In this document: positions 34,465-43,483 of the stretch, piece after piece | Layout of the letters: each line of letters starts with the position of its first letter | Numbering within the stretch: position 1 is the stretch's first letter | Source of the DNA: Dehalococcoidia bacterium | Lineage (GTDB): Bacteria; Chloroflexota; Dehalococcoidia; Tepidiformales; Tepidiformaceae | Direction: 5' to 3' | Length of the DNA: 64,000 nt | Assembly: GCA_020853755.1 (NCBI GenBank) | Contig: JADYYG010000051.1 | Location: 119,188-183,187 of the forward strand | Position numbers and translations under genes: made by a program | Notes under the pieces: model-generated | What the model was told of the DNA's origin: nothing | Seen by the model: the letters and a program-made list of their open reading frames with translations, nothing else | Database searches by the model: none

Positions 34465-35706
34465 TCACCAGTCTTTGTACATCTCGGCGGTGTGGCGCTG
34501 CGGCGCCGGCGGCGTCCAGACTGCTCGCTCGGCCTCGCTCATGGGGCGCATCCCGAGCAGCCGGTAGATGGGTGCGGGCGCCCCGTCGCGCACTCGCCGC
34601 GACATCTCCCAGAGCAGCGTCACGCAGGCGATGAAGACACCGATCAGCCCGATGATGCTGAGCACGTCGAGGAGGTCAGAGTCCGGCCCGGCCTGGCTGA
34701 GGAAGCTGTCGCCGGCGAGGGTGAAGTTCAGGAAGTTCCAGCTGCCGTGGATGGTGACGCCAACGAAGTAGCAGAGGGCCAGCCGCGGCCGCCCTCGCAG
34801 AACGCCATAGACCCCGAGCGCGGAGAACCCGGTCGCTGCCGAATGGACCGCCGCGGTGCCCGCCCGCGCCACCGCGAACAGCCACCACTGGCTGCCGATC
34901 TGTTGCGCGCTGACTTCCGCCGGCGTGAGGATGACGAGGCTGTTCTGGAACGTCTCGAGGATGTTGAACCCGGCGCCGGCAAGCACGCCCCACATGAAGC
35001 AACGCGCCGCCCGGCCTTTTCGAAAGAAGAAGAACGCGACGAGCATCCCCTTCCAGAACTCTTCATTAAGCGGCGCGACGACTGAGAGCGCGCTGATATC
35101 GAAGGCGACGCCGAGCCAGCGCGGGAGCGTCGGCAGGTTGTCGCCGATCAGGAAGGGGTCGCCGTGGCCTTTCAGATCTATGAGCAGCGCCCCGCCGAAG
35201 ACCATGTAGAGGGTGTTGATGATGGCCGCCACGGTCGTCGCGCCGATAGCGCCGTAAACGATGGCGGATGACCATTCACGCCAGCTCAGCGGCCACGCCC
35301 AGGCGTTGAACCGCAGGTAGCGTTGGGCCACCACGAGGCTGATCGCGAGCGAGGGAATCGTCACGATGAGGACGTTCGTGACGGGGAAGAGCCAGGGCAG
35401 TCGCTCGGGGTGGTTCACCTCCAGCTGGCCGAGTCCGACGAGCGCCGGGAACGCGGCGAGCATCACCGGGGCGACCCACTTCCAGCGCGGCAGCGACATC
35501 ACCGACGAGCCGACCCCGCCGAGCGATGATGCCGCCTGGTAGGCGAGGAAGCCGCCGAGGGTCAGTGTCACAATCGCGGTGCCGAGGGCGACGTTGATGT
35601 CGAACAGGCGCTCGCGCGGCTCGTCGCTAACCGCTGCGAGGAGGACCAGCGAGGCCATGCCGTTGAGGAACGCGATGCTGCCGACGACGACCGCCCCGGC
35701 AAGCAC
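34465..35706 (-). CDS. PrsW-family intramembrane metalloprotease-like protein
   Basis: A polytopic protein with the PrsW-type sites: PLNEEFWKGMLVAFFF (EExxK), FNILETFQNS and late His residues in AAVHSAATGF and GVTIHGSWNFLNF. Such proteins cleave membrane anti-sigma factors in Bacillus; the local substrate is unknown. The first ordinary start is GTG 35706, without a ribosome site. GGAG at about 35726-35729 precedes an in-frame ATC (35718-35720) that would add ISRRRSF, a good positive-inside N-terminus, so a rare start is possible. It follows recF by 27 nt. Confidence 0.8.
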   Translation of the reverse strand: MLAGAVVVGSIAFLNGMASLVLLAAVSDEPRERLFDINVALGTAIVTLTLGGFLAYQAASSLGGVGSSVMSLPRWKWVAPVMLAAFPALVGLGQLEVNHPERLPWLFPVTNVLIVTIPSLAISLVVAQRYLRFNAWAWPLSWREWSSAIVYGAIGATTVAAIINTLYMVFGGALLIDLKGHGDPFLIGDNLPTLPRWLGVAFDISALSVVAPLNEEFWKGMLVAFFFFRKGRAARCFMWGVLAGAGFNILETFQNSLVILTPAEVSAQQIGSQWWLFAVARAGTAAVHSAATGFSALGVYGVLRGRPRLALCYFVGVTIHGSWNFLNFTLAGDSFLSQAGPDSDLLDVLSIIGLIGVFIACVTLLWEMSRRVRDGAPAPIYRLLGMRPMSEAERAVWTPPAPQRHTAEMYKDW

Positions 35707-35732
35707 GAAGGACCGCCGGCGGCTGATGCGGG

Positions 35733-36899
35733 TTACTCCTCGAACCGCGTAATCGATCCGCTGTTCACCACGAAGCGGGCAGCGGCGCGCGTCATCACTT
35801 CGCGCAGGCGGTCGGGATCGGCGGTTGTTACCAGTGTCTGCTGGAACGTATCGATGTACTCCAGGACGCCCCGGCGGCGGCGGGCATCGAGTTCGCTGAG
35901 CACGTCATCGAGGAGGACCACCGGGTCATCGCCCAGGGCCCGGCGGAGGTAGCTGGCTTCGGCCAGCCGCATCGAGAGCGCCGCCGTGCGCTGCTGCGCC
36001 CGGGAAGCGAACGAATCGGCCGCCATCCCGTCGATCTCGACGGAGACGTCGTCGCGGTGTGGCCCGACGAGGGTTGCCCCGGCGCCGATCTCGCGCGAGC
36101 GCAGGTTCTGCATGGCGCGAAGCATGCGGGCGGTCCATTCGGAGTCGTCGATCGGGACGTCCGGGTGGTCGAGCCCGCCGAGGGACGGCCGGTAGGTGAG
36201 CTGCAGGTCTTCGAGGCCGTCGCTGAGGCGCTCCATCTGCTGCTGGGCCTGCGGCACGATGTGGCCGAGGGCGTCGGCGCGAGCCCAGAAGATGGCGCCG
36301 CCGGCATGGGCGAGTTCCTGGTCCCAGAAGTTCAGTTCGTGGGGAGCGGCCTCGCGCGCCTGGATCCGCTTGAGCAGGCTATTCCGCTGCTGGAGCACCT
36401 TCTGGTACTTCTGCATAGCCCGCAGGTAGCCGCGGTCCACCTGCGAAATCATCATGTCGAGGTAGCGCCGCCGCATCAGGGGCGGGCCGGCCACGATCTC
36501 GATATCCAGGGTGGTGAAGAGCACCGCGCAGAGCTGGCCGACAGCATCCGAGGCCGTCTTGGGCACGCCGTTCACGCGCACCCGCTTGCCCGCCCGGTGG
36601 CTGGGGTCCGTCGTCCGGCCGACAATCGCCAGCTCGAGCTGCAGGTTGCCGGCGGCGCGCTCCACCTCAACCGTGAGGCGCGCGACCGGGAAATCGGACT
36701 GCATGATGCCGTTGCGGACGAGGTCGCTGTCGTGGCTGGCGCGGCTGCTGCGCAGAGTCGAGAGCAGGTAGACAGCCTCCAGGAGGTTGCTTTTGCCCTG
36801 GGCGTTATCGCCGACGAAGAGGTTGACGCCCTTCTCGAGCTTCGCCGCGGAGCGCACGTAGTTCCGGTAATTCGTCAGTTGGAGATCGAAGATGTACAC
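35733..36899 (-). CDS. recF: DNA replication and repair protein RecF
   Basis: A 388-residue SMC-like ATPase that loads RecA at gaps. MYIFDLQLTNYRNYVRSAAKLE starts the family, Walker A is GDNAQGKSNLLEAVYLL, AGPPLMRRRYLDMMISQVDRGYL is diagnostic, and the signature and Walker B are RTAALSMRLAEASYL and PVVLLDDVLSELDARRR. GTG 36899 lies 11 nt after TATACT, so its leader is at most a few bases. It is not next to dnaA, dnaN or gyrB here, unlike the common arrangement. Confidence 0.94.
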   Translation of the reverse strand: MYIFDLQLTNYRNYVRSAAKLEKGVNLFVGDNAQGKSNLLEAVYLLSTLRSSRASHDSDLVRNGIMQSDFPVARLTVEVERAAGNLQLELAIVGRTTDPSHRAGKRVRVNGVPKTASDAVGQLCAVLFTTLDIEIVAGPPLMRRRYLDMMISQVDRGYLRAMQKYQKVLQQRNSLLKRIQAREAAPHELNFWDQELAHAGGAIFWARADALGHIVPQAQQQMERLSDGLEDLQLTYRPSLGGLDHPDVPIDDSEWTARMLRAMQNLRSREIGAGATLVGPHRDDVSVEIDGMAADSFASRAQQRTAALSMRLAEASYLRRALGDDPVVLLDDVLSELDARRRRGVLEYIDTFQQTLVTTADPDRLREVMTRAAARFVVNSGSITRFEE

Positions 36900-37201
36900 G
36901 GCTTATGCACAGTATAGCTGAGGTTGTTAGCCTGCGGCTTACTTTTTTTCGAAACCTTGAAATAAATCGCGATTGACCGGCCAACGGCCTTGACCGGCCC
37001 ATCACAAAACCGGGAGCGGCCGCCCCGGCCGGGCCACCGACTGTCGGCTCACCACGCCCCGCAAAGGCCCGCGCGTTAGCAAGGGCGTGGGACAAACCAC
37101 CACGATGCAGGCGCCCACACGCCGTGAGGGAACCGCGGGCGACGCGCGGGCCTTTGCGGAACCGGGGTGCGCGGTTCCCTCACTTTTCGTGTGCGCTCGC
37201 C
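36900..37201. repeat. Gap between recF and VKOR holding repeat family 2, locus 3
   Basis: GCAAAGGCCCGCGCGTTAGC (37061-37080) is the CCTTGCTNACGCGCGGGCC block in complement; a second copy is at about 37142-37160. GTGAGGGAACCGCG at 37124-37137 and its exact complement at 37170-37183 make a 14-bp stem followed by TTTT, terminator-like on the plus strand although no plus-strand gene ends here. The recF -10 TATACT is at about 36910-36916. No coding sequence is evident. Confidence 0.6.
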
Positions 37202-37696
37202 TCAGCGCCGGGCGGCGCGCACCTCCCCCGCGAGGAGCGCGCCCCAGCCTGCCGCCAGCAGCGTGAGCAGCACCGCCGAGATGATGCAGTAGATGCACCA
37301 GGCATCGATGACGAACGCCTCGAGGTAGGTGAGGAACCCCGAGAACAGGAACCCGAAGAGCGACCCGAACGCGCCAACAACCACCGCGTACTGCCGCCAG
37401 CCCCGGAAGTCGGTCAGCCAGGCGAGCGCCGCGGCCGCGAGGACCAGGTAGAGCGCCAGCCCCGGGATCGAGACCGGCACGCCGAGGATCTTCCCGTACT
37501 TGCTCTGCTGCACGGTCGAACAGCCGTGGACGATAGTGCAGACGCCGCTGCCGCCCCGGCTGTTCTCCCAGGCGAGGTAGGCGGCGACACCCACGCCGCA
37601 GACTGCCAGGGCGAGGAGGGCGGCGACGAGCGCCGTCCTCCCGTTCCCCCGAAGCGCGTTGTTGGCGGGAACGCGGCTATTGGCGATGGCGGACAT
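37202..37696 (-). CDS. Vitamin K epoxide reductase (VKOR) family protein
   Basis: A 164-residue, four- or five-helix membrane oxidoreductase that re-oxidises disulfide-forming partners using quinone. Loop cysteines Cys53 and Cys59 (GVCTIVHGCS) and the active CxxC Cys134-Cys137 (DAWCIYC) are both intact. Last gene of the minus-strand copper/thiol cluster, 6 nt downstream of the PCuAC gene. Likely keeps cysteines of exported proteins such as SCO1 in the right state. Confidence 0.92.
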   Translation of the reverse strand: MSAIANSRVPANNALRGNGRTALVAALLALAVCGVGVAAYLAWENSRGGSGVCTIVHGCSTVQQSKYGKILGVPVSIPGLALYLVLAAAALAWLTDFRGWRQYAVVVGAFGSLFGFLFSGFLTYLEAFVIDAWCIYCIISAVLLTLLAAGWGALLAGEVRAARR

Positions 37697-37702
37697 CGGG
37701 CG

Positions 37703-38230
37703 TCACTTCCCCATGTCCATTCCCGACATTGCCTCGCCCTTCTGGACGTGCGCCGTGAGCTTGACCGTACCGGCGTTCTTGAATGTCAGTTCGAGGTCCA
37801 CCGAGTCGCCCTCCTTCAGGGCCGACTTCACGTTCATGACCATGACGTGGTAACCGCCCGGCTTGAGGGTCACCTCGCCGTTGGCAGGGACGTCGAGGCC
37901 GTTCGGCATCTCCTGCATGCTCGAGGTCGCCCCGGAGGTGACCATCTCGTGGATCTGGGCCATCGGGCTGATGCTCGTCTTTACGCTCACCAGCGTATCG
38001 GCCGGGCCGCTGTTCTTCACCGTGAAGTAGGCAGCGGTCACGTCGTTCGTGGTGGTGCGAACCCATGGGTCGAGGATGGTGAGCTTGCCGACGGTCGCAA
38101 CCGGGATTGGGGTCGTGCCGGTGTCGTCGTCGTCATCGCCGTTGCAGGCAGCAGCGACGATGGCGAGACCGAAAGCAACGAGGGCCAGTGCGCCGAACAG
38201 CGCCCCCCGCCGCAGAAAACGTGCGTTCAT
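37703..38230 (-). CDS. Copper chaperone PCuAC (DUF461) lipoprotein
   Basis: A 175-residue lipoprotein (lipobox IVAAAC, Cys29) with an Asp-rich linker and the copper site H94-x-M96, M105/M108, H128-x-M130 (HEMV, MQEM, YHVMVM). The tail MSGMDMGK adds Met ligands. PCuAC delivers Cu(I) to the CuA or CuB site of cytochrome oxidase, together with SCO1. ATG 38230 overlaps the SCO1 stop as ATGA. Confidence 0.93.
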   Translation of the reverse strand: MNARFLRRGALFGALALVAFGLAIVAAACNGDDDDDTGTTPIPVATVGKLTILDPWVRTTTNDVTAAYFTVKNSGPADTLVSVKTSISPMAQIHEMVTSGATSSMQEMPNGLDVPANGEVTLKPGGYHVMVMNVKSALKEGDSVDLELTFKNAGTVKLTAHVQKGEAMSGMDMGK

Positions 38231-38886
38231 GCAGGTTTGAATCCCTTCTTTACAAGGAGCGGCAGGTCATTGAGCCACTCGGGGATGCCCATCCCGGCGG
38301 GGTAGACCGTGTAGGCCACCTCGTCCTTCGTGAAGGCAATGACATAGGCTGCGTGGTTCACCGCGTAGTTCCCGCCGCCGAGGTCGGTGCGGGTGGCCAC
38401 GCTCACGCCGAGGTCTTCCTGGAAGGTGTCCGTCTGTTCACGCGTGCCGGTCAGGCCGATGAAGTTGGGGTCGAACGTCTTCAGGTAGTCTTTCAGCACT
38501 TCGGGCGTGTCGCGCTCCGGGTCGGCGGTCACGAAGACCACCTTCACCTTGCTGCTCACGTCCTTCGGCAGTTTCTTCAGCGATTCGCTGATGTTGTAGA
38601 GATGAGTCGGACAGATGTCCGGGCAGTGGGTGTAGCCAACGTAGAGGAGGGTGACGTACCCCTCCGACTCTTGCTTCAGGTTGAACGGCTTGCCGTCCTG
38701 GTCGGTGAGGGTGGCGTCCGGCATCTCGACCGGGCGCGATGTCACGGCGCCCATGTACTCGGCCTTGCCGCCATCGTCACTGCCGCCGAAGACCGCCATC
38801 CCGAGGGCAATCGCCCCCGCAACAACGGCGACCGCGACCAGGCCGAGGAGTGCGATCGGCACTGCTCCGCGAACGGTGAATTTCAT
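38227..38886 (-). CDS. SCO1/SenC family copper chaperone
   Basis: A 219-residue thioredoxin-fold protein anchored by an N-terminal helix (about 8-32). The copper ligands Cys88 and Cys92 (YTHCPDICPTHL) and the conserved His in NYAVNHAAYVIAF are present. Inserts copper into the CuA centre of cytochrome c oxidase. Directly coupled to PCuAC downstream. Confidence 0.94.
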   Translation of the reverse strand: MKFTVRGAVPIALLGLVAVAVVAGAIALGMAVFGGSDDGGKAEYMGAVTSRPVEMPDATLTDQDGKPFNLKQESEGYVTLLYVGYTHCPDICPTHLYNISESLKKLPKDVSSKVKVVFVTADPERDTPEVLKDYLKTFDPNFIGLTGTREQTDTFQEDLGVSVATRTDLGGGNYAVNHAAYVIAFTKDEVAYTVYPAGMGIPEWLNDLPLLVKKGFKPA

Positions 38887-38943
38887 GGTTCATCAACTCC
38901 CTGGCCGCGCGTCCGCCCGCGTTGGGCCCCTGGGGCGGACCGC

Positions 38944-39411
38944 TTAGTCGGTGTGCCCGCCGCTGTTCGAGATGCCCGCCTTTTCGTAAAGGTGGGCCCA
39001 GACTTCGTGAGCGAAGTCATGCTCCCCGTCGTGTGCCTTCTTCACCGCGGCCGCGGCTTTCGCCATGTCCGGGTTCGTTCCGTCCGTGGCTGCCGCCGCC
39101 TCACCAAAGATGCCGGCAAGGGCTTTCGCCTTATTTTGCAGGTCTTTGGTTGGCCATTCGGTAAGGAGCGTGATCGTCTGCAACTGGCGGAACGTCGTTA
39201 CCGCGTTCGACGGGATGGTCTTCTCGGTGCTGACCTGCGTGTCGATGTCATGCAGGCCCGCTTTGTCGAGCAGCGAAATCGCTGTGACGACGTCCAACTC
39301 GTTCGACGAGCTGCCGTCGTCGCTGCCGCAGGCCGCGGCGGCGAAGACGGTGAGCAATGCGAGGAGCGCGAACAGGGCAACCAGCAGCGGCCGCCGTGAA
39401 AGGTGCTTCAT
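38944..39411 (-). CDS. Hypothetical lipoprotein of the copper cluster
   Basis: A 155-residue lipoprotein (lipobox FAAAAC, Cys28). The mature part is mostly helical, with SLLDKAGLHDIDTQVSTEKTI and a C-terminal His-bearing KKAHDGEHDFAHEVWAHLYEK. His residues near the end could bind metal. I do not recognise the family; position between the His-rich protein and SCO1 suggests a periplasmic role in copper handling. Confidence 0.7.
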   Translation of the reverse strand: MKHLSRRPLLVALFALLALLTVFAAAACGSDDGSSSNELDVVTAISLLDKAGLHDIDTQVSTEKTIPSNAVTTFRQLQTITLLTEWPTKDLQNKAKALAGIFGEAAAATDGTNPDMAKAAAAVKKAHDGEHDFAHEVWAHLYEKAGISNSGGHTD

Positions 39412-39482
39412 TGTTTGGAGGACTCCATGTGCCTGGCGGCGAAGGCGGCATGCGCCATTCGCCCGTGAGGGTTCGGTTCGAG

Positions 39483-39878
39483 TCAGGCGGGAGCGAGGCG
39501 CGGCGGCTGGAGTTCAGGCAGCAGGCTGTTCGACTGGCGCGGGCGCCATGCGAGGAGCGCCGTGGCCCAGAGCAGCCCGGCGGCCGCCTGCACCGCGAGA
39601 GGTTCGCTCATGAGGGCGAAACTCACCCCGGCGAACACCGGCGCGTCAGAACAGGAAGCGGCGTCGCCGTGGCAGTGCTGGCTGTGGTCGTGGCCGTCGT
39701 TGTGGCCCGTGTGTTCGTCCGTGTGCCCGGCCAGCGGGATCGAGAGGTACTGGTCGGTGCCGGGGATCGGTACGGACGACGGCCAGTGCCCCATGAAGGT
39801 CAGCATGGGCAGAAGAGCGAACAGCAGCAGGAGCGCGATCCTGCGCCGGTTGCGTTGTGCGGTCAGTGTGCGGCCCAC
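39483..39878 (-). CDS. His-rich membrane protein of the copper cluster
   Basis: A 131-residue protein with an N-terminal membrane helix (IALLLLFALLPMLTFM), a loop dense in His/Asp/Cys (HTDEHTGHNDGHDHSQHCH) and a second hydrophobic segment (VQAAAGLLWATALLAW). The loop is a plausible soft-metal-binding site. GTG 39878 is preferred over GTG 39929 because it starts the ordered part; TACCCT lies 10 nt upstream. No known family; first gene of the cluster. Confidence 0.65.
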   Translation of the reverse strand: MGRTLTAQRNRRRIALLLLFALLPMLTFMGHWPSSVPIPGTDQYLSIPLAGHTDEHTGHNDGHDHSQHCHGDAASCSDAPVFAGVSFALMSEPLAVQAAAGLLWATALLAWRPRQSNSLLPELQPPRLAPA

Positions 39879-39928
39879 TTCACCCTTTAGGGTACCAGCC
39901 GCAGCGCCCACTGCCACAGCCGCTCGCA

Positions 39929-39942
39929 CCCCTTCGAAGGGG
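39929..39942. promoter_or_regulatory. CCCCTTCGAAGGGG palindrome in the divergent region
   Basis: A perfect 14-bp palindrome between the divergently read copper cluster (minus) and the SDR gene (plus). Operator candidate only. Confidence 0.35.
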
Positions 39943-39981
39943 CCGGTCGGGCCATTTCTGGCAACCTTCCCGCCGAATCGC

Positions 39982-39987
39982 TACACT
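39982..39987 (+). promoter_or_regulatory. -10 element TACACT of the SDR gene
   Basis: TACACT with a 26-nt leader containing GGGGGAGG before ATG 40014. Confidence 0.5.
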
Positions 39988-40013
39988 CCCGCCTTCCCAG
40001 GGGGAGGAACCGC

Positions 40014-40862
40014 ATGCGCAAGCTGAAGAATCGTGTCTGCATCCTGACCGGGGCGTCCCGCGGCCTCGGGCCATACATGGCGCGCGCTCTTGCCGCCGAA
40101 GGCGCGCATCTCGTCCTCGCCGCGCGTTCGGCCAACGAACTTGAGGCCAACGCCGAGGATCTGCGCGCTTCCGGGGCGCGGGCCATCGCCGTGCCCTGCG
40201 ACGTCACCTCAGCCGCCGACCGCGATCGGCTGATCCAGGCGGCGCTGGCGGAATACAACCGGGTCGATGTGCTTGTGAACAACGCCGGCATCGAACTTTC
40301 GGCCCACTTCGAGAAGCAGCCGGCCGAGGAACTCGCGCGGGTCATCGAGGTCAACCTCACGTCGTCGATGCAGCTGGCCCATGCGCTGTTGCCCGGCATG
40401 CTCGAACGGAAAACCGGGCACGTCGTCAACATCGCGTCGCTCGCGGGGAAGGTGCCCGTGCCGTTCAGCGTGCCCTATGCGGCTTCGAAAGCCGGGCTCA
40501 TCGGCTTCACCCGCTCGTTCCGCTCCGAGTTCAAGAAGCGCGGCGTCAGCGCCAGCGTCATCTGCCCGGGGCTCGTGAGCGACGCCGGCATGTACCGCGA
40601 CATGCAGGACCAGGCCGGCGTGAAGGAGAACTTCCTCGCCGGGACCGTTTCGCCGGCGAAGGTGGCCTCTGACGTGGTGAAGGCGATCAAGCGGGACCGC
40701 CCGGAGATGCTCTGCTACCGCGGCCCGGGGCGGCTGGTCACCGGGCTCGCCGAGTTCATGCCGGGCGTATTCGAGCGCGTCTTCCCGGTCTTCGGCACCA
40801 ATAAGCTCTTCGAAGACGTCGCCGATGCGCGCGAGAAGGGACTGGTCCAGCCCCGCTCTTAG
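40014..40862 (+). CDS. Short-chain dehydrogenase/reductase
   Basis: A 282-residue NAD(P)-dependent SDR. Cofactor motif [12 protein letters not shown], catalytic Ser in VNIASLAGK and YAASK with the Tyr and Lys are complete. Residues after 200 hold a membrane-leaning tail ([20 protein letters not shown]), common in SDRs acting on lipids or steroids. ATG 40014 follows GGGGGAGG. Its stop codon overlaps the gpmA stop by 4 nt on the other strand. Confidence 0.92.
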   Translation: MRKLKNRVCILTGASRGLGPYMARALAAEGAHLVLAARSANELEANAEDLRASGARAIAVPCDVTSAADRDRLIQAALAEYNRVDVLVNNAGIELSAHFEKQPAEELARVIEVNLTSSMQLAHALLPGMLERKTGHVVNIASLAGKVPVPFSVPYAASKAGLIGFTRSFRSEFKKRGVSASVICPGLVSDAGMYRDMQDQAGVKENFLAGTVSPAKVASDVVKAIKRDRPEMLCYRGPGRLVTGLAEFMPGVFERVFPVFGTNKLFEDVADAREKGLVQPRS

Positions 40863-41602
40863 CCCGCCTGGCGGGCCACCGCCTCTGCCGCCGCCTTCGC
40901 CGCTTCCGGGTCGCCGAGGTACTCCGACTTCAGCGCTTTCAGATCCTGGTCGAGCGTGTAGACGAGCGGGATGCCCGTCGGAATGTTCAGTTCCGCGATC
41001 TCGTCGTCGCTGACGCCGTCGAGGTGCTTCACCATCGCCCGCAGGGTGTTGCCGTGCGCCCCCACGAGCACGGTCTTGCCCTCGCGCAGGTCCGGCACGA
41101 TGCCGTCGAACCAGTAGGGAAGGAAGCGCGCGACGACGTCCTTAAGGCATTCCGAAGCCGGGATCAGTTCGGGAGCGAGCGAGGCGTAGCGCGGGTCGTG
41201 GCGCGGGTGTTCCGGGTCATCGAGGGCGAGCGGCGGCGGCGGCACGTCGTAGCTGCGGCGCCACGCGAACACCTGCTCCGCGCCGTACCGCTCGCTCGTC
41301 TCCTTCTTGTTCAGCCCCTGGAGCGCGCCGTAGTGGCGTTCGTTCAGCCGCCACGACCGCTTCACCGGCAGCCAGTGCTGGTCCATCACATCGAGCGCGA
41401 CCTGGGTGGTCGTAATCGCCCGGCGGAGGAGCGAGGTGTGCACGACATCGAAGCGCAGGCCGGCGTCGCGCAGCAGCGCGCCCGCGCGTTCGGCTTCGGC
41501 GAGGCCCGTTTCGGAGAGGCCGCAATCGTGCCAGCCGGCGAACAGGTTCTCCTTGTTCCAGGTGCTTTCGCCATGCCGCAGGAGCACCAGCGTGTACGTC
41601 AT
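40859..41602 (-). CDS. gpmA: 2,3-bisphosphoglycerate-dependent phosphoglycerate mutase
   Basis: A 247-residue glycolytic mutase interconverting 2- and 3-phosphoglycerate. The phosphohistidine motif [27 protein letters not shown], and [16 protein letters not shown] with the second His are all present, which separates it from histidine phosphatases. ATG 41602 with GGAGGTGG about 6 nt upstream. Confidence 0.95.
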   Translation of the reverse strand: MTYTLVLLRHGESTWNKENLFAGWHDCGLSETGLAEAERAGALLRDAGLRFDVVHTSLLRRAITTTQVALDVMDQHWLPVKRSWRLNERHYGALQGLNKKETSERYGAEQVFAWRRSYDVPPPPLALDDPEHPRHDPRYASLAPELIPASECLKDVVARFLPYWFDGIVPDLREGKTVLVGAHGNTLRAMVKHLDGVSDDEIAELNIPTGIPLVYTLDQDLKALKSEYLGDPEAAKAAAEAVARQAG

Positions 41603-41684
41603 CGGGCCACCTCCGAAGAAGCATTACACCGCAGCGGCGGGCTATTCGCCACGGCATCGTCTGGCCCCGGCAGGGCAGGCCCGC

Positions 41685-41690
41685 TACCCT
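41685..41690 (+). promoter_or_regulatory. -10 element TACCCT, leaderless configuration (double NUDIX)
   Basis: TACCCT ends 6 nt before ATG 41697, without a Shine-Dalgarno. Confidence 0.5.
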
Positions 41691-41696
41691 CGAACC

Positions 41697-42587
41697 ATGC
41701 CCTACAAAGCGCCAGGCTCAGGCCGCGAAGGCAGCTGCGTACTGCTCATCGCCCCGGACGGCTCGATCTTGCTCCAGCAGCGCGATGACGATGTGCTGCC
41801 GGCCGGCGTGGGACGGTGGACGCCACCCGGCGGCGGCAGCGAAGAGGGCGAATCCCCGCGCGAGACCGCCCTGCGCGAGTTCGAAGAGGAGACCGGCGTC
41901 CGCCTCGAACGGCTCCGCTTTTGCGAAACCGTCACCCCGGACGACATCCCGGAACTGCTGCCGAAGGTGTTGCACGTGTTCTTCGCGGACGACCGCGTCC
42001 CACGCGACCGCATTGAGGTGAACGAAGGTCTCGACTTCCAGTACCAGCACCCCGACGGGTTCGCAGCGCTGAAGATGAACCCGGGCACGCGCAACCTGCT
42101 CGCCCGCTTCGTCGCCAGCGATTCCTACCGCGGGACCGTCGCGCTCGCCCGGCGGGTCATCACCGGCGTGGGTGTGATTGCCCTCGACCGCTGGGGGCGC
42201 GCCCTCCTCCAGCTGCGCGACGCCGACCTCCCGCCGGACCGCTTCCCGGACATGTGGTCGATCCCCGGCGGCATTATCGAACCGGACGAAGCGCCGGACG
42301 CTGCCGCCTTCCGCGAGTTCGAAGAAGAAACGGGCGTGCTCCTTCCCGAGCTGAAGCTGTTCCGCCTCTTCCGCCGCGAGCCGGGCCAGGACGCGCCGCT
42401 CGCCGACACCTACCACGCCTTCTTCGGCGACCCGGACATCGACGAACGCGACATCGCGGTCAACGAAGGGCAGGCGTTCCGCTACTGGGCGCCGCAACAA
42501 CTGGCCGAACTGGCGATGCCGGCACACGCGCGCGCCATTCTCGAAGAGTTCTTCGCGAGCGCGCACTACCGGCGGCTCTTCCACTGA
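41697..42587 (+). CDS. Tandem NUDIX hydrolase
   Basis: A 296-residue protein with two NUDIX domains. Both boxes are complete: GGGSEEGESPRETALREFEE at about 45-64 and GGIIEPDEAPDAAAFREFEE at about 195-214, each continuing into ETGV. Two active sites in one chain suggests a fusion or duplication; substrates (nucleoside or sugar diphosphates) cannot be told from sequence. ATG 41697 fits the leaderless -10. Confidence 0.88.
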   Translation: MPYKAPGSGREGSCVLLIAPDGSILLQQRDDDVLPAGVGRWTPPGGGSEEGESPRETALREFEEETGVRLERLRFCETVTPDDIPELLPKVLHVFFADDRVPRDRIEVNEGLDFQYQHPDGFAALKMNPGTRNLLARFVASDSYRGTVALARRVITGVGVIALDRWGRALLQLRDADLPPDRFPDMWSIPGGIIEPDEAPDAAAFREFEEETGVLLPELKLFRLFRREPGQDAPLADTYHAFFGDPDIDERDIAVNEGQAFRYWAPQQLAELAMPAHARAILEEFFASAHYRRLFH

Positions 42588-42607
42588 CCTTCGCCCTTTG
42601 GTGAAGG
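42588..42607. terminator. Bidirectional terminator between NUDIX and USP genes
   Basis: CCTTCGCC, loop CTTT, GGTGAAGG: an 8-bp stem (one G-T pair) that starts directly after the NUDIX stop and ends 6 nt before the USP stop, serving both convergent genes. Confidence 0.6.
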
Positions 42608-42613
42608 CCGGAC

Positions 42614-43483
42614 TCAGTCGACGGCGCGGCTCTTCACGAGGATGACCGGCAACGTCGATTGGCCGAGCACGCCCATCGCGGTGCTCCCGGCCACGAGGTG
42701 GCGGCGGGCGCTGTGCCCATGGGTGGCCATCGCCACGGCGTCGGCGCTGTGGGCGCTTGCGGCCGCGAGGATGGCCGTATCGATACCCGCGCCCGGCGGC
42801 ACGGTTCGCACCTCGAGTTCAGCGCGGACACCGTCGGGCAGCCGTTCCTGAAGGGCGGCCAGGTCTTTGCTGGCGCGAAGTTTCGCGGCTGCTTCGGTTT
42901 CACCCGGGCCCACGGTTACCACTTGGAGCAGGGTGACGCGCACGCCGCCGGTCGCGAGCAACGGGCGCAGCCCTGCGAACACGCTCCGGGCGTCCGGCGA
43001 ACCGTCCGACGTGATCAGCAGGTGGTAGCCGTCACGGTCCGTGGCCGGGGGCGCTACCTCCGCGCCGATGACGAGCACCGGGTCGGCGCCGCGGGAGATG
43101 ACGCCCATCGAGACGCTTCCCAGCAGTGCGTGACGCACCGCGCCGCTCCCGCGCGAGGTGAGCGCAATGAGCGCGTAGCCCTCGCCCATCGCGGCGCCCG
43201 CGATAGCGTCGGCGATGTCCTTGCCCCACTGGCGGCGCAGGATCGCCGTCCCGCCGGGCACGCCGAGGCCCCCAAGATGGCTTTCGAGGTCGGCCGTCCA
43301 GGCCGCTTCGACCTGCTTCAGGGCCGGCTCGAGCTCGGGCGAGACCACGCTGGCGGCATCGACTCGCGGGTCGAGCACGCGCGTAAGCGTGATTTCGGCG
43401 CCGGTGACGCTGGCGAGGCGTGCGGCGTGCGGTATCACCCCGTACGAGCGTGGTGAGCCGTCGATGCAAACGAGGAACTTCAT
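42614..43483 (-). CDS. Universal stress protein, tandem UspA domains
   Basis: A 289-residue protein with two Usp domains. Nucleotide-binding GSVSMGVISRGADPVLVIG closes the first (about 122-140) and GSTAMGVLGQSTLPVILVK the second, both fitting the G-2x-G-9x-G pattern. The first strand reads KFLVCIDGSP. Tandem Usp proteins bind ATP and respond to stress. ATG 43483. Confidence 0.9.
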   Translation of the reverse strand: MKFLVCIDGSPRSYGVIPHAARLASVTGAEITLTRVLDPRVDAASVVSPELEPALKQVEAAWTADLESHLGGLGVPGGTAILRRQWGKDIADAIAGAAMGEGYALIALTSRGSGAVRHALLGSVSMGVISRGADPVLVIGAEVAPPATDRDGYHLLITSDGSPDARSVFAGLRPLLATGGVRVTLLQVVTVGPGETEAAAKLRASKDLAALQERLPDGVRAELEVRTVPPGAGIDTAILAAASAHSADAVAMATHGHSARRHLVAGSTAMGVLGQSTLPVILVKSRAVD

